64,000 nucleotides of DNA from Zhengitettix transpicula (taxonomy: Eukaryota; Arthropoda; Insecta; Orthoptera; Tetrigidae): positions 75,378,509 to 75,442,508 of the forward strand of contig CM073594.1 of assembly GCA_037074705.1 (NCBI GenBank), given 5' to 3'. Both the position numbers and the translations under genes were made by a program. Position 1 is the first letter of the stretch, and every line of letters begins with the position of its first letter. Under the pieces are notes generated by a model. That model was not told the origin of the DNA. It did no database searches and saw nothing but the letters and a program-made list of their open reading frames with translations. Below, in pieces: positions 48,153-60,449 of this stretch.

Positions 48153-50527
48153 GTGAGACACGCTGCCTCTATATACAGACATCATTAACCACAAAACAAT
48201 ATGAAGGGAGCGAAATATTTCACGGCCGGTTACAATAAAAAAATATTCTTGCGTCCCAAGAGGATTGCAAATATTATTACCCGCGCTTTATTCTGAGAAT
48301 TTACGGCACTTAAAAAATTATTGTGTGCGGAAAAATAAGTACCAATGACAAAAACAATAGTCGTTGTTTGTTTAATATTCCTAAGGCGAGAATAGGGGAG
48401 AAAAATATTTTTTGGCAATTGACCAAAAAGCCTTATCAATTAAATAGCTGTAATTAATTATGTATTATTTATATGTAAATTAATATATATATATATATAT
48501 ACTTATTCAATAGAATCACTAATGTATGAAAGCGGCCATTTAATTAAATAGTTGTAATTAATTATGTATTACTTATATTTTAATTAATATATATATACTT
48601 ATTCAATAGAATCACTAATGTATGAAAGCGGCCATTTTAGTCAGAAATAAATTTAATAACACCATAACAAAAATTAACACGAAGTTTCGTCCTGTGTCAA
48701 GGACTTCATCAGGGGCTTGGAGTATTGTAAATAATGTCCGTCCATAGTGAATTTTAACAAAAAAAATTGTCCATTTTTTTACAAATGTTAGTCTGATACT
48801 TAATAAAATAATGCGCCATTGTAAGAAAAATAATTTATGATACTTCAAATACTTTGTACAATTTTTATAAGTCCTACATTCAGAACGAAACTTATTTTTA
48901 ATTTTTAAATCATCAAATTATTTCGGAAAAATATGGGTTTTCATTAATTTGCTAAAAATGTCGTTTCTCATTATTACTCTTCTTAAAATGAACAAAAACT
49001 TAACGTATATTGAAAATAACAAGGATAAAAACACTCCTTTATACAGACAAACTTAGAAAAGACGATCTTAAACTAAGTAAATTTGAATTTAAAAATGTCG
49101 GCCGTTTCGACGCGTCTTTTTCTAACGGCGAATAAGTTAAGACTGGAAATTGAAAAAAGAACTAAAATCAAAGATAAAAAAATAGCCAAAGAACTTAAAA
49201 CAGAACATCATATAACTAGTTTAGACTTTCTGTGTCATGTTTAATATTAAGAGTATTTGTATGATTTTTAATATACAGCATTTAAGAAATTAGTCTTTTA
49301 CAATAATGTGGTGGTTCTCTGTCTAAAATGGAGGTCGTGTTGTCAAAATCGAAACCGTGATTAAATTTTATACATTGTTTGGTGATTGGACGATTGTTTA
49401 CAAGATGACAGTTTGATTTGTATTTATGTTCTTTTATCCTAGTATTTAAAATCCTTTTTGTTTGGACGATATAACAGTTTAAATTTATATTTTTTTAAGT
49501 TTGTCTGTATTAGTATTATTACTCTTATTAAACATGTACCAAAAAAATAGGCAGTTCTCATTAAATTAAATTCATTGTGGAAGCTTTCGACCTCAGACAA
49601 TTTTTAAAGTATACGTTTACAATAAAATCACATAAGAACCTTTTGTCAAACCGTAAAACTGAGTATCTGAATAAAACAAGATTAAATCTCCTTAATTATT
49701 GCACTTGTAAAAGCTAGTTAAAAATTATTTAGAACCTATCTTCCCACGTCGAGAGCATTGGTCATATTGTGTTCATAGTCTATCCAGTAATTACTGGTAA
49801 ATTACCCTTAAACAATATCAACAAAGAGAATAATTTGAAGAATGAAAACAAATTACAGAAGGTAAAGGTCCAGGACTCAACGGTGTGAACTTCTAAATTA
49901 AAATGAAAAAAAATGTTCCCAGCCGTTATAGATTAATGTTTAGAAACAGTTGTAAGTTTTCGAACGTACTGTGTATTAAGTTTATTGTATATAATAACTT
50001 TCCGTCTTTCTTTTAAGATCCTCTTAGCCCTGGTATTGGCTCTGGCCGCCAGCGACGCCGCGTCCACCTCCAGAAAACGACCGCGTTCCGACGACGGTGA
50101 CGTCACGACGGCCGGCGGTAACGACGACGCTATGGCCGCCGACGTCATCTCGTCCGTGTCCTTGGACCGCCAGCCGGAGCGTCGCCTGGGTTTCGGCCCT
50201 CTGGTACTGAGTCCCGCCCTGGTGGACGCCGCGGCGTCGCTGGCGAACCAACCCAAGTCGCCGGTGTACCACGCGACGCCGCTGCAGCCTTACGGATCCT
50301 TGTTGAACCACAAACCCGCGGGTCTGGAGGACCACAAGCCCATCGTCGAGGAAGGAGCTGGCGACGGCGGCGTCACCGACGACGAGATCTCGCACCCGCA
50401 CCAGACGCAGGTGTTGGCGCCTCAACACTACGCTGTGGCGCCTCAAAGTTACCACAACGAGGCCCTCAAGGTCATCCCGGAGCCGAAGTACGCGCCGCTC
50501 GTCTACAAGAGCAACTACGAGGACGAG
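48132..50527 (+). CDS. Gene 2: secreted cuticular-type protein, first two exons (3' part missing)
   Basis: Joined exons 48132-48152 and 50018-50527 (both phase 0) give 177 residues without a stop. A signal peptide reads MQILLAKILLALVLALAA with likely cleavage around residues 19-22. The rest is a low-complexity chain: basic SRKRPR, then Asp/Ala-rich, then Pro/His/Tyr/Ala-rich with two HKP motifs and the related LAPQHYAVAPQSYH, ending EPKYAPLVYKSNYEDE. No RR domain is visible, but in gene 1 that domain is on a separate exon after a similar acidic end, so a third exon beyond 50527 is expected. I found none before 64000. Alternatively the donor (GTCAGT, off consensus at +3) is unused and the frame ends at 50554 as a 186-residue protein. 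The cuticular assignment rests on architecture, composition and resemblance to gene 1, not on a domain. Confidence 0.62.
48437..48637. repeat. Tandem duplication, about 100-bp unit
   Basis: Two copies, each from TTAAATAGYTGTAATTAATT through a (TA)n run to ATGTATGAAAGCGGCCATTT. They differ mainly in (TA)n length. Confidence 0.85.
48640..48880 (-). mobile_element. Penelope-like 3' flank fragment
   Basis: Contains AAGTTTCGTCCTGTGTCAAG then GACTTCATCAGG, the same arrangement of a TTTCGTCC motif and a TTCA(T/G)C block as at 50795 and 41880. Confidence 0.35.
49080..49560 (-). mobile_element. Penelope-like element remnant, GIY-YIG and 3' region
   Basis: Reading down from 49476 on the minus strand gives CYIVQTKRILNTRIKEHK and continues open for about 15 residues, with the second signature residue changed from Gly to Val. 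The 3' part (49090-49330) is closely similar to 12880-13120, showing a shared family. Confidence 0.7.
50018..50527 (+). CDS. Gene 2 exon 2: signal-peptide core and Ala/Pro/His-rich body
   Basis: The acceptor CTTTCTTTTAAG ends at 50017; the proposed donor is GAG|GTCAGT at 50527/50528. The 170 open codons are strongly GC-rich (many GCC, GAC, GCG) in an AT-rich setting, as expected of a real exon. The first 14 codons, ILLALVLALAASDA, complete a signal peptide. Overlapping minus-strand frames are Arg/Val-rich shadows. Confidence 0.78.
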
Positions 50528-50550
50528 GTCAGTGCAAGGTCTCAGGCTGA

Positions 50551-50665
50551 CTAAGGGTTAATCCACTTTAATAGAACAGAAAGGCAGATGCTGAAGAGAG
50601 GGCAATTTAGCCAAGGGTTAACTTGCGCTCCCGAGATTGATTCTCCGGCCCGGACTAGATTTTTT
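50551..50665 (-). mobile_element. Retroposon family S, decayed fragment
   Basis: Shares with the other copies the order GGGTTAATCCAC, TTTAATAG, GAAAGG, TAGCCAAGGGTTAAC and GCTCCCG. It begins about 23 bp after the proposed donor of gene 2 exon 2. No target duplication was seen. Confidence 0.5.
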
Positions 50666-50739
50666 CCCATCCATACCAAAAAAATGTATGAAAATTAACA
50701 ATTAAAATTATCTGACTTAATATTTAAATTAAATAATGA

Positions 50740-51060
50740 AATTAGAAACAGCCTATTTGAAACAAAAAAATTATTATTAAAAAACACGACGTTTCGTTCC
50801 TGATTGAGACATCTTCAGCTGTATGGTTGTTGCAATTATCTAAATAAATAAATTAAGAAAGGAAGTGTTACATAATGATTGAGATAATGTTAATGATTTG
50901 TTGCTTTATATAAATTTGTATTTCTATTGTTATCTTAAATTTCAATAATGCTCTTAACAGCTGTGCCAATATAACAGTGTGTGTAATCCGCACTTTATAA
51001 ATTTTATCAAGCTTTCTTACAAAATTTGTAACACTATAAATAATATTCACATATAAATGT
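50740..51060 (-). mobile_element. Penelope-like element remnant
   Basis: Reading down from about 50979 on the minus strand gives HCYIGTAVKSIIEI and then a stop. Downstream (50795-50820) is CTGAAGATGTCTCAATCAGG next to ACGAAACGTCG in the same orientation, the 3' flank shared by other copies. Confidence 0.6.
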
Positions 51061-52029
51061 CTTTTTAAAATTCATCATCAGACTTTCTCAATTTATGTTT
51101 TTAGATAATTGTGACATCAGTAAACCTGAAATGGTCCCAATCAGGGACGTAACGTAGTGTTTACAATTTTAATATATATTTTAAAAAATCAACCTAATGG
51201 GCTGTTAACTTTATTATTTAATTATTTGTTAATTAATTAAACACAGTTCAGATGGAAAAACACGCTCCCGTTATTTTTAATGAAACGATTATTAATTACG
51301 TGATACGGACTTAAAAGATGTCGCGTCTTGCCTAAATGATCGTTGTTTTACTGGTCAGTATTACCAACCAAAGTCGATTAATTACATCCTTACGTTTTGC
51401 ATCAACGCGTGGGGGTTAAAATGATAAAATGGACTTCGTTAATCGTTGTTTACTGATAACCTTCACAAATTAAGATGGGAAGTAATAAGAAAGTGAAGAT
51501 TTCCGATTGCCTCTTTGTGTAGATAATGTCATTCGATCTCTTATGGTGTTATTAATAGTATATAATGTAATAATATTAAGACTATAAGAAGGTGAGGAGC
51601 CTAACTGAAATAACACAGGAAGGTACAGATTGAGAAGAGGACGAGGAGTCCTCACGAAGATCGCGACGGCGATTTCACGGCTTCCAAGTACGACGACAAT
51701 GAACAACACTCGTCGGAAGGAAACTTTCTCCGTCGTGCGGGTCGTGTCCTCCTTTTTCCCTCTGTGTATGGGAGAAGGAAGGGAAAATGAAACAGGTCCT
51801 TAGCACCAGTGTCCTTGAGCCTCAGGACACGAAGTCGCTCCAGCTAGCTTTCGTCCTCCAACCGTCTCGCTTCAGGTCCACCATAAACGCAATGTCCAAC
51901 CTTAGAAAGTTATTAATATGCGTAGATGAGTAAGAGTCGCTCTCTCTACATATAGACCGACGATGGCATTTCACTCTCGGTTGGGCTGGACCACATCAGG
52001 CTGCTCTTGCCTTCTTACACTTCTGCACA
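51061..52029. other. Non-coding stretch between gene 2 exon 2 and the satellite
   Basis: AT-rich to about 51600, then GC-richer with many CTC/CGT words. No gene or named repeat recognised; if gene 2 continues, this is intron. Confidence 0.4.
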
Positions 52030-53250
52030 GATTGCGGACAATCTATGTTTCTAGGTTTCGCTCGCCAATCGCGTAATATTCCGTTCTACTCGTAAAATAA
52101 AATTTAATCGACACTTCGCCGCGAAGATCTACACGAAAATATATTTTTCTTATAGATTTACAAATATTTGATATTTGGAAGGACGCAGAATTTTCTGCTT
52201 GGCATCTACGACAGTTATTTGTTTCTAAATATTTTTTATTCTACTACCGCGGAATATTCCGCTCGCCTTTTAAAAAAACATGATCTATTCTTCGCCGCGG
52301 AATATAACCGATCTCTACAATATTTTTTACCTTCAAAATTTCCAAATATTTGATCTTTAAGAATGCCGCAGAATTTTCCGCTTGTAATCTATATTTATTA
52401 CGTATTGGTCCATTTTTGTTCTACAACCGCGGAATAATTCGCTTTCGTCGTTGAAGAAATCCATCTACACCGTTGAGTATAAACGATCTCTACGACTACA
52501 AATTTTTCTCTATATTTGCAAATAAATGAATTCTGGAAGGACGCAGAATTTTCCGTTTCCTACCAAAAATTGTTTTATTGTATATTTAATAATATGTTTA
52601 CTCTACAAGCGCGGAATAATACGCTCACTTCGCAAAAATAAAAATCTGTACTTCCCGCGGAACATACACAATCTCTTTGTCAATATTTTGTATATTCTAA
52701 ATTTTCAAACAGAACGTTGCGGTATATTTCAATCGACACCTACAATTGTTTTAATATATATTTTGAAATATTGTTTTCTTTTTATAATTCTTAACCGCGG
52801 AAAACCCCGCTCTTCGGGATTATAAAAATCTACACTTCGCCAAAAGTATGAGGATCTTCACGATTGCATTTTTTTCCTCTTCTACATTTGAAAATACTTG
52901 ATCTTTTCGGAGGTCGCAGAATTTTCCGAACGGCATCTACGACAGTTGTCTTTCTTTGTTCAGAATTAAATCATTTATTTTTTATAAGACAATCTATGTT
53001 ATTTTGCTCCGTTTGTAAAAAATTAATCTACATTCTACTGCGCAATATAACGATCTCTACGACAATATTTCTTCCAGATTTACAAATATTTGATCTTCAA
53101 TACCGCAGAATTCGGCACTCTGCATCTACGACAGCTATATATTTTTCCGTATTTACATATTTTTTGTTTACTTTTTCTTCCCAGAATAAAAATTATTCTA
53201 CAATCGCCACAGAAAATTAGGCCTTTTCCAACAATCGCGTAAATATTTAT
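52030..53250. repeat. Degenerate satellite, about 185-bp unit, six copies
   Basis: GCAGAATTTTCYG recurs near 52184, 52370, 52541, 52912 and 53103 (the last as GCAGAATTCGG), and CTACGACAG at 52206, 52937 and 53126. An ACCGCGGAATA-type segment sits between. One unit has the perfect palindrome GCGGAATATTCCGC (52249-52262). Reading frames inside are incidental. Confidence 0.75.
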
Positions 53251-55059
53251 TTTCTTTCTACATTCGGGAAAATCTTCTTGAATCGTCTACAAAACATTCC
53301 AATTTCCAATGAAACTGAGAAAAAGTAATATACATTCCTAGGATATTAGTATTTAATGTTTTATAAACACGTCTAATGATTTTCATATCAATGCTCCATC
53401 TGTCTGACTATCTGTGGTAATCAGTAGCTAATTATTTTTCTCTGACACTCACAATTTGTTCTTCAATGACGTCCACCTATTATTTGTTTAAATTTATATT
53501 CAACAAAGTGTCGTTGCAACCCTTTACTCCTCCACGCCTCCTTATTTTTCTGTTTCTTCTCCTTCTTCATGAGCGTGGGGTGAAAGATATATAACTTTTT
53601 TTTCATAATTCACACAAATCGTCGGGTCGCTTCGTTTCACCCCCCTTCCCCCTACTACTTCTATGGCGGATCGGTGTGTGTGTGTGGGAAAAGCGGGGGG
53701 GGAAAAACAATTTCCCTGGTTCCGAGAAGGTAATGGCCGCAGACTGTTATTTATTAAGCTCCTACAGCAGCGTACAAAAGAGAATTACCGTGAACACAAA
53801 CAGCAGCAGCATCTCTGACTACGACTGGAATATCCTCCAAGCCGAGTTCGCAAAGTATATCAATAGCCGATAATAGCTATTTAACCTCATCCGAGGACCA
53901 ATGTTAAAGTAAAGAAGATAAATAGAAAGTAATCCTGATTGTTTATACCCCATATTGGGGGCACATTGAATCATTTTCTGTCTAGGATAATCACTTTTCT
54001 TACGTAAAATAAATTATAGGGGGTTGTTACAATTACGAGTATAAGGACACTGGCGTCAGTACTCACAATAAATATAGTATAGATTTATTAAATGGATTTT
54101 AGTCGTTCTGAGGTAATAGGACGAGTCCAGAAATGGGTAAAACATAAAAATATATATAAATAGTGATTTTAAAAAAAGGAGCAAACACTTCTTAAATCTA
54201 CAAAAAAATATCACGAATAATGGAAAAAATATTTAGTGGGTCTGTAAATAAGTGAGATAAAGTAAATTTAAAAGAAATGATAATGGAATGATTCAGAAAA
54301 AAAATTCATAAATACCGGATAAAATTGTCTAGACCTTTTGTATTTGTATTTTTGATAAGTAGACGCGACTTCAGTTTTAATTCTTGATAAAAAGGCGATG
54401 GAATTTTGTTATCAAATTTCTTTGTAGACAACATATTAAACAATATTTTTTATCTGACCTCTGTTCGGAAAAAAATGTTTTCATGTAGAAAAACAGAGGG
54501 GAAGAAAAGAATCGAAATGGACGCGGTCGCTACTCGAGAAATCTAATACGAACTATGAAATATAATAAACGTGTCTCTGATTAACAGTTTTACGAAGAAG
54601 AAAAGTCCGCAGTCTAAAAATAACCTTTCTGCAGCTTAATTGACGGGGTGTTTATAGGGAAAACGGAGATATAATTATTATTATTAACATTTTTGTCACA
54701 CTTTTAGACGCATCACAATCCAATTCCCACTTCTCCCTAACCCCACATCTTTTTTTTTTCGATAAAATGCGTGTGAGTGTGTCCGTCCAATATGGGAGAT
54801 AAGCAACGCAGGGAATGGGCCAGCGATAGTAGTAAAAGCGAACGGCCATCATATCTCTGGGAGGGAGGTGTGTGTGGGGGGGGGAGGGATCCAGAGAGGT
54901 TAACGGGAGGCAGAGACTGAGTGTACATCGCGTCGGAGCCCTAGCGCCATATTGGAAAAGTTGACCGTATTTACAAATACACAAAAAAAAGAGACCTCTT
55001 TCACAAAAATATACACACACGCAAAGAGGTAGAGAATTAAAACCGGCGGGGAAAGACAC
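53251..55059. other. Non-coding stretch
   Basis: GC-richer at 53600-53880 with a GT run and an open frame (53676-53873) ending TAA that has no recognised family. Poly-G at 54878-54885. Nothing else supported. Confidence 0.4.
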
Positions 55060-56105
55060 CGCTTAAATTAAAAATAAGCAAGAGAAAAATAGAGGGAGAC
55101 TAAAAGAAGGAATTCAAGAAGGAAATAATGGAAATGAATTATAAGTATAAATATATTGAAGCAGAAAAGTTAGTGCAAAACTGAAAAGTAAGATATTAGA
55201 AAAGAAAAAAGGGGGGAAAGAATGATACCCAAATAAAGAAGCAATATGAATAAAAATAAGGTTACAATTTTAAAAAATAGGAAAAAATAGAGCCAGTATA
55301 AAAAAAACTACAAGAAGAACGGAAAAATGAAAATAAAATAAAAGGATAAAAATATGGACGCTTGAACTTTGGAGAAAAGTCTTAAAGAACGGTATAAAGA
55401 ACTTATTTAAATTAAAAGAAAACATATTTTTCAAAAAATCATGAAAAATTGTAGGGTGAATAAAAAATTATAAGAAAAGAATAAAATATATCTAAGAAGA
55501 AACATTAGAACAAAACCAGAACGAAAGATGTAAAGAAATAAAGAAAAGAATAAAGAAAAATAAGAAGATAAATTCTTAAAGAACTTAAGTAAATATAAAA
55601 AAGGAATTAAAAAAAAAACAGAAAAATACAGAGAGAGAAACAAATTAAAACAAGAACAGAAATATCGAAAATAAAATAAAAGAATAAAAATTTCGACGCT
55701 GAAAGGTTAGAGAAAAAGAAGAAAATAAGAGAAGAAGGATAGAAAATTAAATTACAAATAGAAGAGAAGGAAATACAGAATTAATGTGAACATAATATTA
55801 AAAAATCAGGTGAAAAATGGAAGGACAATAAAAGAAGAAAGGAAGTAATGCAAACAATATAAAAGAAGAAGAAATATAGAGGCAGAAATATCAGAGAAAG
55901 TTATCAAATGAAGATAAAAGGAAATGAAGAAGGAATGAAAGAAAATGGTATGACAATAAGAAAATGTTCTTAGAGGCGAAAAAATATTTTAAACAAACCA
56001 GAGGTAACGTAGAATGACAATACAACAAAGTGAAGTAATGGTGGGAAATGATTAAAGAAAATTTGAAAAGTAAACTACGAAAGACAGAAACACATTTATG
56101 GATAA
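55060..56105. repeat. Kilobase-scale polypurine stretch
   Basis: The plus strand is overwhelmingly A and G (AAAGAAGAAATA-type words) with few pyrimidines. Explains the Phe/Leu/Ser frames on minus. Confidence 0.7.
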
Positions 56106-57479
56106 TTTTCTAAGACTTGTGTTTAATCCATTTTACTCGCGTAATTATTCCCCACAGTGTCCTTTTTGCTCTATCTGTCTAGTTCTTAGATTTTCTTTGG
56201 TATTTCCCTGTTTATATATAATCATCGGCTTAATTTTATTTTGATAAACATGGTGACGTTCGTGTCAGTATTTTTTTCGATCCGAAAAACTTTCCCGCCC
56301 CATTTCCACCCTCATTTTGTTTTCTCCATATTTATGTACGCACTTTTTTCCACAAAGTATCTTTGTTACTTCACGTTTCTTATTACTTGTTCTCTCATGT
56401 TCATCAACAAGCTTTGTTATACCCTGTAACCCTCGTGTCATATCGGTGTCCATTTATTATGTTTTTACCACAATATATATATATGACAATATTTTGAGTC
56501 ACGTCTTTGAAAGTTTATGAATCCATTACCCAGACGAGACAAGACGCTCTATCTGTGTGTGTGCGTGCGCTTGCTTTTCCATCTCTAGCAAGTATTTCCC
56601 AGGGTCCTGGCATTTCCATCCAACCTTCCCCTCTATAAATCGGTTCCCTCATCTACTACACAAGATTGGAGAAGCGTCCCTTCGATTTTACCATCCCCTT
56701 CTGTACTCCGTATCGTCCTTAAGAGTTTTCCTTCGGACGTAACCTACCACAGGAGCAGAGACGCGTTCATCTCCCAAGATACGGGGTTTTATGTGAGTGA
56801 GTGAGGAGACACACATGGACGTACACCCCTTCCTCACTCTCCTCCGCCCTTGTTTAAAGCTATGCAGCTGCCAAGGGATACGCACAAAAGGATAGAACGA
56901 ATAAAATAAGGGAAAAACTAGTATAAAAGTAAGAAAAAATAGCGAGTAGTCAAGGGAATGACGAAAGATAGACACTACGACCGAAAGACACACAGAAATA
57001 TTCATACATAAATCTATATCTCAGCGTTTCATTACCACACCCCGGGTCATTAGTCATTTATCACGCAACAACACACAAAGTGTGACAAAATACCAAAGGT
57101 GAACACCCACCTTCCACGAGAAGAAACGCGGTAAGAATAGATAGTAAGATAGAAGAAAGGAAAGAAAAATACACAGGGAGAAAAGATAGGAAAGTGAGAA
57201 CGGAAAAAAGAGAATAATAGGTAGGAGAATTGGAAAAATAAAGAAAAGAACGATATGAATTATGAATTTTAAACAAATCAGAAGAAAAATAAGACGAAAA
57301 AGAACGTTAAGAAGGACGGACGGGAATGAAATTAAATCATATGGAAAGAAAGAAGAAAAATATATAAACAAACTGGGCCAGATTTGGAGGCTGACGGAAG
57401 AAAGAACAGGAAGACTGGAAGATTGACAGAGGTTTAAAAGAACAACATATGGAGTCGAAGTGAAAACAGAAAAAAGTGA
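56106..57479. other. Non-coding stretch
   Basis: Pyrimidine-rich at 56106-56720, then purine-rich from about 56880. No gene recognised. Confidence 0.45.
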
Positions 57480-58450
57480 AACAGGAAGAATATAAAAGAC
57501 ACCTCCGAAATTAAATTAAAGTCAGTAAAATACGAAAGATAGGATAAATTAAGATTGTAAAAAAAGACGGAAAGAATGGAAATTATAAATTTCCGCAAGA
57601 AAGTAAAACAGAGATTACTTGAGAGAAAGAACTGACGAAGTACATAATGGATAATTCAAAATGGAAAATTAGAGAAGATAGAAAAATATTACTAAGGAAA
57701 AAAGGATAGAAATAAAAGGAGGAAATTAAAAAGGGAATGGACAGAAAGGAGATTAAAGTCGGTAAATTCAGAAAAAAGGGGGAATGAAAGGAAAAAAGAC
57801 GGAAAGAATTAAATAACAGGAAAAAAAGAAGAAGAAATTAACTAAAAATTGACGGAAGTAAGAGACATTACCTGAGAGAAATAAATAATTAAGGACGTAC
57901 ATAATGGAAATATTAGAGATGAAATAAAAAAGATTTTAACGTTACAAAAAAAATAAGAATAGAAATTATTGGAAGAAATTAAAAGAAGTGAAAGGAACGA
58001 AAGGGTAAAAAAAGAATGACAAGAAAAAAGAGAGAATGAATTAAATAAAAGGAAGCAAAGGAGAAATGAAAATAAAAATTGCCGCAAGAAAGATACAGAG
58101 ACTACTTGAAAGAAAGAAATAATTCAGGTAGAACTAATGTAAAAATTAGAGAAAAAATAATACAAGCTTTTAAAGGTTACAAAGGAAAAAAGATAGAAAT
58201 AATGGGAATCAAATTAAAAATGTAAAAGAAACGAAAGGAAATTAAAGTCGGTAAAAAGAATTCTAATAAAAAAGAGAATTAAAGAAAAACAGACGGAAAT
58301 AATGAAAAAAACAGTAAGAAAATAATAAAATTGGGGAGACAGAAATAATTGAGGAAGTACGAAAAGAAAAATATTAAAGAAGAAATTATAAAGATTTTAT
58401 GCGTTACAAAGGAAGAAAGGATAGAAACAATTGGAAGAATTTAAAAAGGT
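57480..58450. repeat. Polypurine tandem array, about 240-bp unit, four copies
   Basis: ATTAAAGTCRGTAAA at 57515, 57752 and 58241 (the copy near 57998 has lost the motif) and TTACYTGAGAGAAAGAA-type blocks at 57616, 57868, 58103 and 58345 share a 235-250-bp period. The order of other blocks (GACGGAAAGAATG, GAAGTACATAATGGA, GGATAGAAATAA) is kept in each unit. Confidence 0.7.
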
Positions 58451-60440
58451 AAAGGAAGAATGGCAGAGACAAAAAACATTGTTGAGAATTTGAAAGACGA
58501 CAAGACAGAGATAAAAATGAATGAAACTAAAACAAGGAAAGACGCATAAAAAATATAACATCATCACACGGACTTGAGCATCGATCAAGTAACACGTCGG
58601 TGGTCCAACATTAAGGAAATCGTGTGTAAAACCAGGCTTCAGACGTTCTCCCTCAGACATTGCACAAGACCATCAAGATAAAAGCCAAACGGAGAAGAGA
58701 AATACAAAGTTAGGAAGGACAGAGTTTGACTACATTTCCCTCTGGAAGAAGAAGAGTGTCCTCGTCGTCGGTCATCAGACTTCATTACTCTCGTAAAGCA
58801 CCAGAAGAGGAAGATGAAGGCTATAAACCTCCATCCCCAACCCGTTCTGACATTCACAGAGATCCGTCATTTCACGACCTCCAGGGGGAGGGGGAAAAAA
58901 TAATCAAATTACGACGACGAAAAAACTTTACAGCGGAAACAAGTGTTGCTGAATATTCACTCAAGACGTATCATTACTTTTATTACAGTCACAGGCAAAC
59001 GAACACACACAAAAAAGAAAGGGATTGGAACGAAAGATAAAAAAAAATTATAACTCTGACTACCTTCTGTTTTTATAAAAATAAAAATATTTCTAACTAC
59101 CTACATTTCGTTTTGCCTTCCTTCTTGCATATATGCAACATAACTTTTAGTATGACCCCAGAGACATCTGTTGGTTTCTAAAAGAACTAAATTGTGATGC
59201 AGATATGAAACAACGTGCACTTAAGGAAACGTAGCGAGGTTAAAACATGCCCGTCCTAACTTTCTGTCAGTCAACCCCTCAGGACGGATTTTTTCTGCTC
59301 CGCTCAACTTCAAAATATTTATTTTCTGTAATTTTTTAGTTTTTTCAAGTATGAAAACTCAAACGTCATTCTCAAGGCATTCTAATTGCACTAAAATCAT
59401 TTAATATATACAATTAATGTGAATTATTGGTATTTATGTTGAATATGTGCAACATCCTGACCCAAATTGACTTTGGTCACGTTTGATATTTTTTTTGTTA
59501 TTTTTTCCGTATTGTATTCACAAAAATACATCTTAAAAAAATTAATTTTAAAAACATACAAAAACATGTCTTCTTGACATCCTTGTTTACTTCATATTTT
59601 TTAAATGTTTCTTTTTCCATTTAATTACTGGATTCTGTTTTCCTTGAGATTTTCTTTCTTTATTTTATTTGTCTAATTTCTTGACCGTAAGTCTTAAATT
59701 TTCCTTAACTTCCAAAATTGTTTCTCAAAGCCAATTTAGTCAGCTATTTTTTAAAAAAGAAAGAAATTATAACCAGTTCTGACACACACACACATACACA
59801 CACACACATAAAGATGTCCCTAGAGAGAATTTCTTCATACCACCGTATTTTTCATGTTGGTGGTTGGTTTTCTGGAGGCTCCGCTCGACGTGTAGGACTT
59901 TAGAGTGGCTGCGCGTCTCTCCAAGTGGATTTCTCCCTCCCACGACGGAGTTTCGTCGTTTCAAAATCCACCCCCCAGAAGAGGAGGGGGTGAGTGGGAG
60001 AGGGCAGAAAGGAGGAGGGGGACCGTAATTGGGAGCCCCCAAGAAGCTCGCTCGCGTCAATTAACAACTGTCTTGCTCTTCCCAGTCTCCCCGTAATCTT
60101 CTTCCCAGCGGCAGCAAGACGCTCGCCTCGCTAATAATATAATATATCTCTGGTCGAGATGGATCTGCGGGACAAAAGCTCGGATTTCGTGTTCACTTTT
60201 AAGAGCGCTGGGAAATCAATAAGGCAAAGAAGAAGTAGAACAACGCCCCGTGACATGTGAAACAACCAACCAGGGTGATTATTAAGAGCGCGTCACGGTT
60301 ACGGTTACGGTTTTTGTTGAACAGGACGGAATATTCCGCGGAGGTGGAAAATATCTAATACGGTGCGCGTTGGAGGTCGGGTAAGCTCGGGTTAATGTTT
60401 GTTTATAATAAAATAACTGATTTTTTTGGTGCGCTCAAAT
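58451..60440. other. Non-coding stretch
   Basis: Contains CA microsatellites at about 59783-59810, AT-rich sequence at 59040-59760, and a GC-richer part at 59880-60340 with CGGAATATTCCG at 60327-60338. No gene recognised. Confidence 0.45.
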
Positions 60441-60449
60441 CATAAGCAT

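Larger units (their letters stand above)
48153..50017 (+). other. Gene 2 intron 1 (1,865 bp) with repeat debris
   Basis: Bounded by GTGAGAC and TTTTAAG. It holds a tandem duplication of about 100 bp (48437-48637) including a (TA)n run, and two blocks of Penelope-like sequence on the minus strand (about 48640-48880 and 49080-49560). Confidence 0.6.

Noticed and set aside
49933..50455. Minus-strand frames of 107 and 143 codons
   Set aside because: GC-rich shadows of gene 2 exon 2, without protein-like composition.
57054..57371. 105-codon Phe/Leu/Ser frame on minus and similar frames nearby
   Set aside because: Product of the polypurine plus strand; hydrophobicity is compositional, not membrane segments.
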